Below, piece by piece: positions 11,372 to 20,761 of a stretch of DNA of 64,000 nt (the stretch's first letter is position 1; each line of letters begins with the position of its first letter). Both the position numbers and the translations under genes were made by a program. This DNA comes from Euphorbia lathyris (lineage: Eukaryota > Streptophyta > Magnoliopsida > Malpighiales > Euphorbiaceae), in contig NC_088919.1 in assembly GCF_963576675.1 (NCBI RefSeq), forward strand, positions 42,368,501 to 42,432,500. Direction: 5' to 3'. Below the pieces are notes generated by a model. The model had not been told where the DNA came from, did no database searches, and saw nothing but the letters and a program-made list of their open reading frames with translations.

Positions 11372-12508
11372 CCCTAGTTCACGACCGCGGGGATAATGGC
11401 TAAATAGCTACCCTAGTTTATGATCGCGGGGATAATGGCTAAACAGCTACCCTATTTCAAGATTGCGGGGATGATGGCTAAACAGCTACCCTATTTCAAG
11501 ATTGCGGGGATAATGGCTAAACAGCTACCCTGATTTACGACTGTGGGGATAATGGCTAAACAGCTACCTTATTTCAAGATTGCGGGGATAATGGCTAAAC
11601 AGCTACCCTATTTCAAGATCACGGGGATAATGGCTAAACAGCTACCCTGATTTACGACTGTGGGGATAATGGCTAAACAGCTACCCCATTTCAAGATTGC
11701 GGGGATAATGGCTAAACAGCTACCCTATTTCAAGATTGCGGGGATAATGGCTAAACAACTACCCCGATTTACGACTGTGGGGATAATGGCTACACAGCTA
11801 TCCTATTTCAAGATTGCGGGGATAATGGCTAAACAGCTACCCTATTTCAAGATCACGGGGATAATGGCTAAACAGCTATCCTGATTTACGACTGTGGGGA
11901 TAATGGCTAAACAGCTACCCTATTTCAAGATTGCAGGGATAATGGCTAAATAGCTACCCTGGTTTACGACTGCAGGGATAATGGCTAAACAGCTACCCCA
12001 TTTCAAGATTGCGGGGATAATGGCTAAACAGCTACCCTATTTCAAGATTACGGGGATAATGGCTAAACAGCTACCCCATTTCAAGATTGCGGGGATAATG
12101 GCTAAACAGCTACCCTATTTCAAGATTGCGGGGATAATGGCTAAACAGCTACCCTGATTTACGACTGTGGGGATAATGGCTACACAGCTATCCTATTTCA
12201 AGATTGCGGGGATAATGGCTAAACAGCTACCCTATTTCAAGATCACGGGGATAATGGCTAAACAGCTACCCTGATTTACGACTGTGGGGATAATGGCTAA
12301 ACAGCTACCCTATTTCAAGATTGCAGGTATAATGGCTAAATAGCTACCCTGGTTTACGACTGCGGGGATAATGGCTAAACAGCTACCCCATTTCAAGATT
12401 GCGGGGATAATGGCTAAACAGCTACCCTATTTCAAGATTACGGGGATAATGGCTAAACAGCTACCCCATTTCAAGATTGCGGGGATAATGGCTAAACAGC
12501 TACCCTAG
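11372..12508. repeat. 39-bp tandem repeats, family a (about 29 copies), E1
   Basis: Units read GGGGATAATGGCTAAACAGC followed by TACCCTATTTCAAGATTGC, 39 bp, encoding a 13-residue peptide repeat of MAKQLPYFKIAGI type. Two sub-types alternate (TATTTCAAGATTGC and GATTTACGACTGT), producing a higher-order pattern. E2 has no copies of this family. Together with the neighbouring family b it forms the variable 3' region of the element. Confidence 0.92.
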
Positions 12509-12527
12509 TCTACGATCTTAGGTAAAT

Positions 12528-12975
12528 ATGGCTCAAAAGCAACTCCGGTCTGCGACCACGAGTCAGATGACTCAACAGCAACTCCGATCTGCGACCGTGA
12601 GTCAGATGGCTCAAAAGCAACTCCGGTCTGCGACCGTGAGTCAGATGGCTCAAAAGCAACTCCGGTCTGCGACCGTGAGTCAGATGGCTCAAAAGCAACT
12701 CCGGTCTGCGACCGAGAGTCAAATGGCTCAAAAGCAACTCCGGTCTGCGACCGTGAGTCAAATGGCTAAAAAGCAACTCCGGTCTGCGACCGTGAGTCAG
12801 ATGGCTCAAAAGCAACTCCGGTCTGCGACCGTGAGTCAAATGGCTAAAAAGCAACTCTGGTCTGCGACCGTGAGTCAAATGGCTAAAAAGCAACTTCGGT
12901 CTGCGACCGAGAGTCAAATGGCTCAAAAGCAACTCCGGTCTGCGACCATGAGTCAAATGGCTAAAAAGCAGGGGC
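12528..12975. repeat. 39-bp tandem repeats, family b (about 11 copies), E1
   Basis: Same family as the E2 array at 6864-7650 (ATGGCTCAAAAGCAACTC... CTGCGACCGTGAGTCAG). Some units read ATGGCTAAAAAGCAACTC, intermediate towards family a, and both families share period and the ATGGCT..AAA.CA.CT framework. This suggests family a arose from family b by divergence and amplification. Confidence 0.9.
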
Positions 12976-13313
12976 TGTTTCTGGATTTTCTTATCACACT
13001 GTTGTCTGTATTTTCTCACTGGAGCTATCATCTCGAAGATTCGATGAGCCCACGTCTTAGTCCTAAATGACATAGACACTGATTGTTTTTATGTTGACTG
13101 TCGTCTGTATTTTGACTGGTGTCACTGTTCTGTAAAAATTAGCTGTTGTCTGGAATTAATGTTTTGACAATGTTAGTCACTGTCTGGGAGAAATGCAGGC
13201 TGAAACGGACTGCAAATCGGAGGTCTGTGCACCTGGTAATTAATTATTTACTTTTTACCTTTATGTCAAATCGTACTTTTTTCACTATTTACGGGAATGC
13301 CATTCCCTTTTCC

Positions 13314-13320
13314 TATATAA
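13314..13320 (+). promoter_or_regulatory. TATA box of the antisense PMD gene (E1 copy)
   Basis: TATATAA, 80 bp before the ATG at 13400, followed by CCCCACACCTTCTCTCTCC, a pyrimidine patch typical of plant core promoters. It points rightward, against the direction of retrotransposon transcription, so the gene appears to have its own promoter. Confidence 0.72.
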
Positions 13321-13399
13321 GGTGGTGGGGTTTCATTTCAACCCCACACCTTCTCTCTCCTCTTTCTCTCACTAGACTTCAATTTGGATTATTCTCGGG

Positions 13400-16300
13400 A
13401 TGGATTTAGACGAATGGGATGGCACCAGAGGCATGGACGAGGTTTATGTGAACCTGGATAGAGTGGATACCTTCCACGACCCTACGACACACTTGAGCAG
13501 GACACGCTGCAACGAGGTAAGTGGTTTCTCACTTTTATTTGATTTGAACTCTAGGCTTTAACATTCCTATACGAACATGATTTGCATGCTAACTCTTAGG
13601 CTGCCTTAGAGGACTTTAGCTAGAAAACGTGAATTCCTTTATTTACACGTAACACATGTTTGTTTTTGTAAGAATGCGCGCTATATGCGTGTGGATAGTA
13701 CACTACGAATTTATGCATGTTAACAGTAAAAACGATGTGAATAGTAAAAACGTGAATAGTAAAAACTTAGCTAATGCACGTGAATAGTAAAAACGTGAAT
13801 AGTGCACGTGAATAGTGCACGTGAATAGTGACAACGTGAATAGTAAAAACTTAGCTAACGCACGTGAATAGTGACAACGTGTATAGTAAAAACTTAGCTA
13901 ATGCACGTGAATAGTAAAAACTTAGCTAATGCACGTGAATAGTAAAAACGTGAATAGTGCACGTGAATAGTAAAAACGTGAATAGTAAAAACTTAGCTAA
14001 TGCACGTGAATAGTAGAACCTAATCTATGCTCCTCGTCACCGCAGACGAGGGTGGATTAAAGAATTGACTAAACCTTACGTGAATGACCCTACAGGAGAG
14101 ATTTTTACAGAAAATTGGTCCTAACTGACCGGATGTCTCTAGGTTAGATAATGAAAGAATACCCGTTCTTGGCGCGTTCTTATCAAATGCATGCTTTAGG
14201 AGCCGTATTTAAATTTTCTTGTCTTGTTCTTTTTAGTTCATTGAGATTTCGGGGACCACCGCCGAGATTCACTCATGGTACGATAGGCTAGGCGCCGCGG
14301 CGAGAGCCCGCGTGCACGAGTTGGGCTTCGAGCCCTTTATTGCAGCGCTGCCCCGCACCAACGGGGTATGCGATCCTTTTGGCCTACGGGCCTTATGCGA
14401 GCGGTGGGTTGACTCGACCCACACCTTCCACCTTTCCTTTGGGGAGATGACCATCTCGCCTCGAGATTTTTCGCTGTTGACAGGATTGCGAGGGAGCAAC
14501 ACTCTCGTCCCTTTCCACTTTGGTATGATGCGACCACGGGTCGACCTTGCTAGGCTTGCTACCTTGATTGGACCGGGAGTTCGTCTATGCGCCAAGTCTA
14601 CTCCGGCGAAGTTTGTCTCTACCGCGAGCCTCTTGAGTAGACGTGATTTCTGCGAGACTGACGCTACCGACCTGGCGGTTCGTAGTTTTTTAGTATATGC
14701 GCTGAGTGAGACGATCTTCCGCACGAAGGGCGGGAAGGTACACGCAGGTCTCATTCAGGCACTTAGCGATCTGGATGCAGCGGCTTCTTATGATTGGGCA
14801 GGGGCAGGCTTAGCCTTTCTTTACAAGTTCTTGGATCTGACTTGCCGGAAGCGCAAGGACTTCGGCGGTTATACCTTTGCCCTGCTGGTACGTGACGCCT
14901 TCTTGACTTATCCGTCTTGTCTTTTTCGCATTTTTCACGCTCCTAGTCCTCATTTTTACCGCAGGTGTGGGCGTACGAGAGACACATCCTTCCCAGCCGG
15001 TCTCGATCTCGACCGAGAGTACCGAGGCCGCCCTTCATGACCCGATGGAGGGATTTTGACTTGAGCGCCGAGAGGAGTCGGACAGTGTCGCGGCTTCTGG
15101 ATTGGATCGACTCGCTGACCCTAGGACAGGTAGATTTTGCCTAATCATGCTAGATTTTTGTTTGAGTCCCTCTGACTTTCTCTTTGTGCATTTTTCTTTA
15201 GATTAAGTTCAGGTGGGATGATCTTGACTTCGGCCCTGATTATGCATACGCATCGATGATCCAGGAGCAGCAGTGCGTGCTCACCGGCCCTTGTGTGCGG
15301 GCGTGGTATTTGGGAGATCGAGGCATCACCGGAATGAGTGATGTTCACTGGACGCCGGGGGAGATTCCCGTTTCCATGTTTGCTGTGCGGACTCTGCCCT
15401 TATCGACCATTCGTCGAGATCTGACCCGTCGTTTTGTCGGTAGAGTAGTCTGGGTTCACGCCGGGGGCCGCGAGCCTTATTTGTCTACTTTACTGAGCGC
15501 GAGGGATGCCCCGGCGGCAGCGATGGAGGTAGATCCGGTAGCGGACGTGTTTTCAAGAGAGGCGGTCGAGGCCGTCTTTGGTCAGGCGGAGGTTCCGGTA
15601 AGTGATTCCGCCCTCTTTTCATTTTATTCATGATATACTCGGAGGTTTTATTGTGTGTGTTTTTTTTTTTTTTTTTTTTTTGCCTTTTTTGCAGGAGGGA
15701 TGCTGGCGGAGTGCCCACCTATCAGATTTTTTCGATGGCACTCGGGCTCAAACACCGGTGTGCGAGCAGCCCTATTTTATCGGCGAGTCATCTAGTGCAG
15801 CTCGACCGGAGGGGTCGTCCATAGGCGTGCCTATACCAGACTATGGGAGAGATTATGCTACGATCTGCTATGACGAGTCTGGGGCACCTTACGCGGGATT
15901 TGAGGCGGCCCCTCCTATCTTCTTCTCGAGGGTCCCGTTTGATCCCTCGGACGCTTCTCTAACCACGAGAGAGACTTGTACTGATTACGTAGGGCTGTCT
16001 GGTTATCTCCGAGACCGCCTCAGCTTGCGCTGCACCGATCACCTAGTATGTATCATCATTGTACTTTAGTGTAGTGAAATGTATGCATGTATGTATGATT
16101 TATGTTTTTGCCTATCCTACCTTTTATCTGTGTTTTTTTCTTTTTCCATAGAGTGATCTGCATGCCCATGAGCGGAGACAGAGCGAGCTAGTGCGGGAGG
16201 CTGATGCCCGAGTTGGTCACGTGTATCAAGAGAGGAACGACCACTGGTCGAGGATGATGCGACGGGAGACTGAGGGTCGCCTTGCCGTCGAGGAGAGGGC

Positions 16301-16490
16301 GCGTGATGAGTCGATCAGCCGCCTTGCTGCAGAGGAGAGAGCATGAGCTGCTGATGGCAGAGCACGGGTTTCTGATGAGAGAGCGCGAGTTTCTGATGAG
16401 AGAGCGCGTGCTGCCGAGGAGGCACTATCTGCGGAGCGGGCATCTCACCTGAGAGATTTTGAGAACTATTGGGACTTCCCTCCGTATTAG
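13400..16490 (+). CDS. Spliced antisense gene with a plant mobile domain (PMD), E1 copy
   Basis: Six exons, all introns phase 0 and GT-AG: 13400-13516, 14237-14887, 14965-15129, 15202-15597, 15695-16045, 16152-16490. The full frame is about 672 codons. Exon 2 matches the plant mobile domain (PF10536 type): TFHLSFGEMTISPRDFSLLTGL, then LSETIFRTKGGKVH and YDWAGAGLAFLYKFLD. The exon 2-3 junction joins FGGYTFALL to VWAYERHILP, rebuilding the family's GG...LL.WAWER block, good evidence that splicing is real. Exon 6 is arginine/glutamate-rich, probably coiled coil. PMD proteins are known in plants (MAIL1/MAIN) and in transposons; the role here is unknown. A TGA at 16344-16346 (E2 has CGA, a CpG-type change) removes the last 48 codons. 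It converges on pol, which ends at 16974. Confidence 0.82.
13735..14015. repeat. GAATAGT / CACGTG repeat array in intron 1 of the PMD gene
   Basis: Irregular units GTGAATAGTAAAAACGTG, TTAGCTAATGCACGTGAATA and GTGCACGTGAATAGT. CACGTG, the plant G-box core, occurs eight times in about 230 bp (first at 13777-13782, last near 14003). A related array with five CACGTG cores lies in the same intron of E2 at 29270-29610. Whether factors bind here is not shown. Confidence 0.85.
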
Positions 16491-16973
16491 GCTCGTTATG
16501 TATTGCTTTGTAGCTTTCATTGTTGCTTTGTAGCTTTTATTAGAGTTTCCCCGATGTATAGCTGATGTATAGGGAATGGGGTGGATAGTGGGTAGGCTTT
16601 TTTTTTGTGAAAAGTAGGATAGGAAATGTATAACTCGTGATTCATATTACCATGCATTCAGTAGATTATGATGATTCCAATCATTCTCGTCAAATATATT
16701 CATGCCTTTATTTATTTACAAACAACAGAAATACTTAGTCTCTTATACATTGTTTTTGTAATTGCTCAAGTTATAACTATTGTTACCAGGATCCGCCTTT
16801 CGGTTTTCGGATCCCGGCGATTTTTCTCCTCTCCTTTTACTATCCCGGAATTTTTAAATGAGTGCCCTTTCGGGTTTTCACCCATTGGGATTTCCCTTAT
16901 TGTTGCATAGGTCGCCCTTTGCGGGTTTTCAACCTATCGGGAATTTTTCTTTTTTTTTCCTTTTTTTTTTTTT
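16491..16973. other. Convergent 3' ends of the PMD gene and pol, with three stem-loops
   Basis: Between the PMD stop (16490) and the pol stop (16974) lie three stem-loops with a shared core close to CCCTTTCGGGTTTTC: 16789-16814 (arms GGATCCG/CGGATCC), 16857-16886 (AATGAGTG/CACCCATT) and 16907-16938 (ATAGGT/ACCTAT). E2 has the same three at 32271-32420. They would be in the 3' parts of both transcripts. A role in RNA 3' ends is only a guess from position. Confidence 0.6.
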
Positions 16974-19919
16974 TTACGAAAAGTATTTCTTAAGCCTATC
17001 CAGATTGGTAGGTTCGGAGAATTTCATGCCGTCTATTGTGGTTAACTTCACCGCTCCTTTGCTTAGTATCTTCTTTACGACGAATGGTCCTTCCCAGTTA
17101 GGCCTGAACTTCCCCCTCGGGTCGGTGTGCGTCACACGGATCTGTTTCAGCACCAAATCTCCTTCTTTGATAGGGCTGGTCTTGACTTTTTTATTGAAAT
17201 CCCGAGCCATCCTTCTTTGATATAACTGTACATGGTAAAGGGCTTCCATCCTTTTCTCATCAACTAAAGCCAACTGCTCACATCGCCTCTTCACCCATTC
17301 CGTTTCGAGAATTTCTGCTTCTACTGCGATTCTCAACGATCGCTTTTCGATCTCAATCGGCAGGATTGCTTCTGTTCCGTATACCAAGGAGAATGGCGTT
17401 GCCCCAGTCGAGGTTCTGACTGTCGTGCGATAAGCCCACAATGCGAGTGGGAGGTGCTCATGCCAGTTCCGATGTGATTCCACCGTCTTTACGAGGATCC
17501 TTTTAAGGTTCTTATTAGCTGCTTCTACTGCCCCATTAGCCTGTGGACGGTACGGAGAAGACCTGTGATGTTCAATGCCATATTCTCGGAAAAGATTCCT
17601 TACTTCCCCCTGAAACTGGACCCCGTTATCCGTGATCATGTGATGAGGCACTCCGAACCTGGTGATCAAGTGTTTTTCAATGAACTTTCTCATCTGCTTG
17701 GATCCCAGTTTGCTAAACGACTCTGCTTCTACCCACTTGGTGAAATAATCGATGGCGACCGCAATAAACTTATGTCCATTTGAAGCATTAGGCCTTACTT
17801 CACCAATGATGTCAATGCCCCAGGCAGCGAATGGCCAAATAGGTGCTAGCACATGTAGTTCCGTGGCCGAAAGATGACTGCAGTCGCCGTGGATTTGACA
17901 ATCGTGACATTTCTTCGCATACTCGTTACAATCTCTTTCCATGGTGAGCCAATAGAAGCCTTGCCTAATAATTTTCTTAGCTAGTACTGCTCCTCCTATA
18001 TGGGCTCCACAAATTCCCGAATGTACTGATTCCATCGCCTCGCGGGCTTCCCCCGCATCCAAGCATCTTAGTTGTAATCCGTCAATGTGCCTTTTGTAAA
18101 GTAAGTCGTTATGGATGACGAACTGACGAGCTAGCCTTCTAATCACAGCTTGATCCCTAGGTTCTGACTCTGCCGGATATGTTCCATCTTTCATGAAGTT
18201 CACGATATCGAAATACCACAGTTTTTCATCTGCCCCTAACAACATTACGTCTTCGTGGCACGGTTTGTGAGATCTTCTCAATACCAATGGTTTCGAAGCA
18301 AGGTTCCGGGGGTTGTCCCAAACTGACACCAAAGTGGCCAAGGCATCTGCGGCCTGATTCTGAGCTCGAGGAATGTGATAGAAGCGACATTCTTGGAATC
18401 TCAATGCCAACCCTTCTAGCTGATCTAGATACGGAAGTAGCCTTTCTTCTCTCACTTCCCAGTTTCCTTGTGCCTGTTCGATGATCAACTTGGAGTCACC
18501 CCAAATTTCGACATATGACGCTCCCAGTGCTGCTAATGACTCCAAACCATAAATGCATGCTTCGTATTCGGCCATATTGTTGGTAAGGGGGAAGGATAAC
18601 TTCTTCGCCATCGGGATTCTTTCTCCTTTCGGGGAGATAAGTAGTACTCCTACTCCGGCTCCATTCGAATTAACTACTCCGTCGAAGAACATTTTCCACG
18701 GTATAACTTCGATTGCATTCAAATGTTCATCGGGGAAATCATAGCTTATCTCTTCTTCTTCTGTATTCAGGGGTTGATTAGCCAAAAATTCTGCCACGGC
18801 TCTTCCTTTGATAACCTTCTTTGTCACATATTCAATGTCAAACTCGGACAAAAGCAACAACCATCTGGCTAACTTCCCCGTCAAGGATGGAGTTCGGTAT
18901 AGATACTTTACGGGGTCCATCCGAGAAATAATGATCACTTTATACGATTGGAAATAGTGCCGCAGTTTCTTCGTCAACCACACCACTGCCACACATGTCT
19001 TTTCGATCATGTTGTATTTGAGCTCATACTCTAGGAACTTCTTACTCAAATGATACACCGCGTGTTCCACACCGGTGTCTCCCTCTTGAGCTAACATTGC
19101 TCCGATAGATCGCTCCTCAATTGCTACATAGAGGAGAAGTGGCTTTCCCAGTTTAGGCGGTCTCAACACTGGCGGATTAGAAAAGTAACTTCGGACACTC
19201 TCCAACGCCTGTTGACACTTATCATTCCAAACGACGGGTTGGTCTTTCCTTAACAACTTAAAGATTGGCTCGCAGATTGTGGTGAGTCTTGCTATGAACC
19301 GACTGATATACTGAACTTGCCCCAGAAACCCCCTCACTTCCTTCTCATTTCTCGGCGCTGGCATTTCCTTTATAGCCTTCACTTTATCGGGATCCACCTC
19401 AATTCCCTTATTTCCGATTACATAGCCTAAGATTTTCCCCGACGAAACGCCGAAAAAGCACTTCTTCGGGTTTAACCTTAGCTTGAATTCTGCAATTCGG
19501 GCCAAAAACTTCTCGAGGGCGGCAAAATGCCCTTCTCTTGTCTCTGATTTGACCATCATATCATCCACGTAGACTTCTACCTCCTTGTGTATCATGTCAT
19601 GGAACAGGGCAGTGGCCATTCGCTGGTAGGTTGCCCCGGCATTTTTCAAACCAAACGGCATCACTCTGTAACAGTATGTTCCCCACTCAGTTGTGAACGA
19701 GGTTTTCGCTTTGTGCTTTTCGGCCATCTGAACTTGCATGTAGCCCATGAAACCATCCACATTTGTGTGCAAGACGCTTGATGCTTCACTGTCGATCAAT
19801 ACATCGATATGAGGCAAGGCGAACTCATCCTTGGGGCATGCCTTGTTAAGATCTCTGTAATCCACGCACATCTCACTTTGCCATCCTTTTTCGCAATGGG
19901 CACTACATTTGCGACCCAA
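16974..19919 (-). CDS. Gypsy pol of E1: RT, RNase H, second RNase H, integrase
   Basis: The frame resumes at about residue 17 (MCVDYRDLNKACPK); the first codons are off-frame because of the deletion near 19870. Reverse transcriptase shows VDGF (54-57) and the catalytic YVDD (117-120). The connected RNase H is degenerate: the first catalytic Asp is Ala (LLLYVAIEERSIG, about 266). A second, complete RNase H follows at 405-530, with D413, E451, D475 and D525 (FFDG, EYEA, GDSK, QAADAL). Integrase has the HHCC finger (H633, H640, C671, C674) and DDE residues D703, D764 and E799; no chromodomain follows. A second RNase H marks the Tat group. With the 19796-20758 frame this would give one pol product. 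The stop TAA is at 16974-16976. Confidence 0.93.
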   Translation of the reverse strand: MGRKCSAHCEKGWQSEMCVDYRDLNKACPKDEFALPHIDVLIDSEASSVLHTNVDGFMGYMQVQMAEKHKAKTSFTTEWGTYCYRVMPFGLKNAGATYQRMATALFHDMIHKEVEVYVDDMMVKSETREGHFAALEKFLARIAEFKLRLNPKKCFFGVSSGKILGYVIGNKGIEVDPDKVKAIKEMPAPRNEKEVRGFLGQVQYISRFIARLTTICEPIFKLLRKDQPVVWNDKCQQALESVRSYFSNPPVLRPPKLGKPLLLYVAIEERSIGAMLAQEGDTGVEHAVYHLSKKFLEYELKYNMIEKTCVAVVWLTKKLRHYFQSYKVIIISRMDPVKYLYRTPSLTGKLARWLLLLSEFDIEYVTKKVIKGRAVAEFLANQPLNTEEEEISYDFPDEHLNAIEVIPWKMFFDGVVNSNGAGVGVLLISPKGERIPMAKKLSFPLTNNMAEYEACIYGLESLAALGASYVEIWGDSKLIIEQAQGNWEVREERLLPYLDQLEGLALRFQECRFYHIPRAQNQAADALATLVSVWDNPRNLASKPLVLRRSHKPCHEDVMLLGADEKLWYFDIVNFMKDGTYPAESEPRDQAVIRRLARQFVIHNDLLYKRHIDGLQLRCLDAGEAREAMESVHSGICGAHIGGAVLAKKIIRQGFYWLTMERDCNEYAKKCHDCQIHGDCSHLSATELHVLAPIWPFAAWGIDIIGEVRPNASNGHKFIAVAIDYFTKWVEAESFSKLGSKQMRKFIEKHLITRFGVPHHMITDNGVQFQGEVRNLFREYGIEHHRSSPYRPQANGAVEAANKNLKRILVKTVESHRNWHEHLPLALWAYRTTVRTSTGATPFSLVYGTEAILPIEIEKRSLRIAVEAEILETEWVKRRCEQLALVDEKRMEALYHVQLYQRRMARDFNKKVKTSPIKEGDLVLKQIRVTHTDPRGKFRPNWEGPFVVKKILSKGAVKLTTIDGMKFSEPTNLDRLKKYFS

Positions 19920-20758
19920 GGGGGATAGTCGATCACTTCGATGAATCCTGCTTCTAACTGCTTCTTCACCTCCTCTCTGATCTTATCTGCCCATTCGGGT
20001 CTCATACGTCGGAGCTTCTGCTTTACAGGCCTCGCCTCGGGATATGTTGGAATACGGTGAGTTACGATTGATTGATCGATTCCAGGCATGTCTTCGTATG
20101 TCCACGCGAATACAATTTCGTATTTTTTAATTATTCTCTCAAATTCTTTTCTCTCTTCAATAGTTAATTCTTGAGCAATTTGTATAAGTTTAGGATTTTC
20201 ATCCGTACCAAGATTGAAAGTTGACATTTCTATTGTATTGATTTCAAATGTAGGCATGTTATATGAATGAGAATGCATGGAATGATCATGATCAACATCA
20301 AGCAAGTAAGCAAAACCAGAATTCATTTCATTGATAGCGTGGGTGATTACATCATCGGACTCAAACAAAGCAGTAATACAATTTTCATCCTCAATATCTT
20401 CGGACTTCTCATATACTCTCGAGGTACTAGGCTCAATTTCAGCTCCTGTAGCCGCTTTAATGGTAATGACCTGCTCCTCGGCATTTGAATCCAGCATCAT
20501 GATCTCCTCGACAAAGCAGCTTGCCTTTCCTTTGCCCCAGTCGGCGACATCATTGAAGATTTCAAACCCTGGCAGAATCTTTCCTTCCGTGCTAGTCCAC
20601 GACTCGGACGTTCCCGAATATGGCCTTCCATGTCCCTCGCTTACAAAATGCTTCCTCAAGCCTATTTTTCCTTCTGCACTCATGTTGGATGGACTCCCCT
20701 GCTCATATCCCAAACCCCTCCGGGTTTTCTGACTCTTAAAATCCGGAAACTCCGACAA
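19796..20758 (-). CDS. Protease-RT linker and RT N-terminus of E1 (between stop and frameshift)
   Basis: This piece is in frame with gag-protease upstream but separated by the TAA at 20762-20764. It carries the tail of a glycine-rich G-patch-like segment (RRGLGYEQG), a variable acidic linker (100-230), then the RT entry region: EFERIIKKYEIVFAWTYEDM, HRIPTYPEARPVKQKLRRM and QLEAGFIEVI. One T is missing near 19870 (GCACATCTCAC here, GCACATTCTCAC in E2). The last 25 residues are therefore off-frame and RT continues in the 16974-19919 frame. No intron sites are needed to connect protease and RT, unlike Ogre elements, in which an intron is reported there. Confidence 0.85.
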   Translation of the reverse strand: MSEFPDFKSQKTRRGLGYEQGSPSNMSAEGKIGLRKHFVSEGHGRPYSGTSESWTSTEGKILPGFEIFNDVADWGKGKASCFVEEIMMLDSNAEEQVITIKAATGAEIEPSTSRVYEKSEDIEDENCITALFESDDVITHAINEMNSGFAYLLDVDHDHSMHSHSYNMPTFEINTIEMSTFNLGTDENPKLIQIAQELTIEERKEFERIIKKYEIVFAWTYEDMPGIDQSIVTHRIPTYPEARPVKQKLRRMRPEWADKIREEVKKQLEAGFIEVIDYPPWVANVVPIAKKDGKVRCAWITEILTRHAPRMSSPCLISMY

Positions 20759-20761
20759 CCC

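Noticed and set aside
11372..12975. CRISPR-like regular array
   Set aside because: Units are contiguous 39-bp tandem repeats without unique spacers, in a plant retrotransposon.
14269..14754. 161-codon minus-strand ORF opposite exon 2 of the PMD gene
   Set aside because: It is a mirror of a strongly supported exon, with no domain and no equivalent of the same length in E2.
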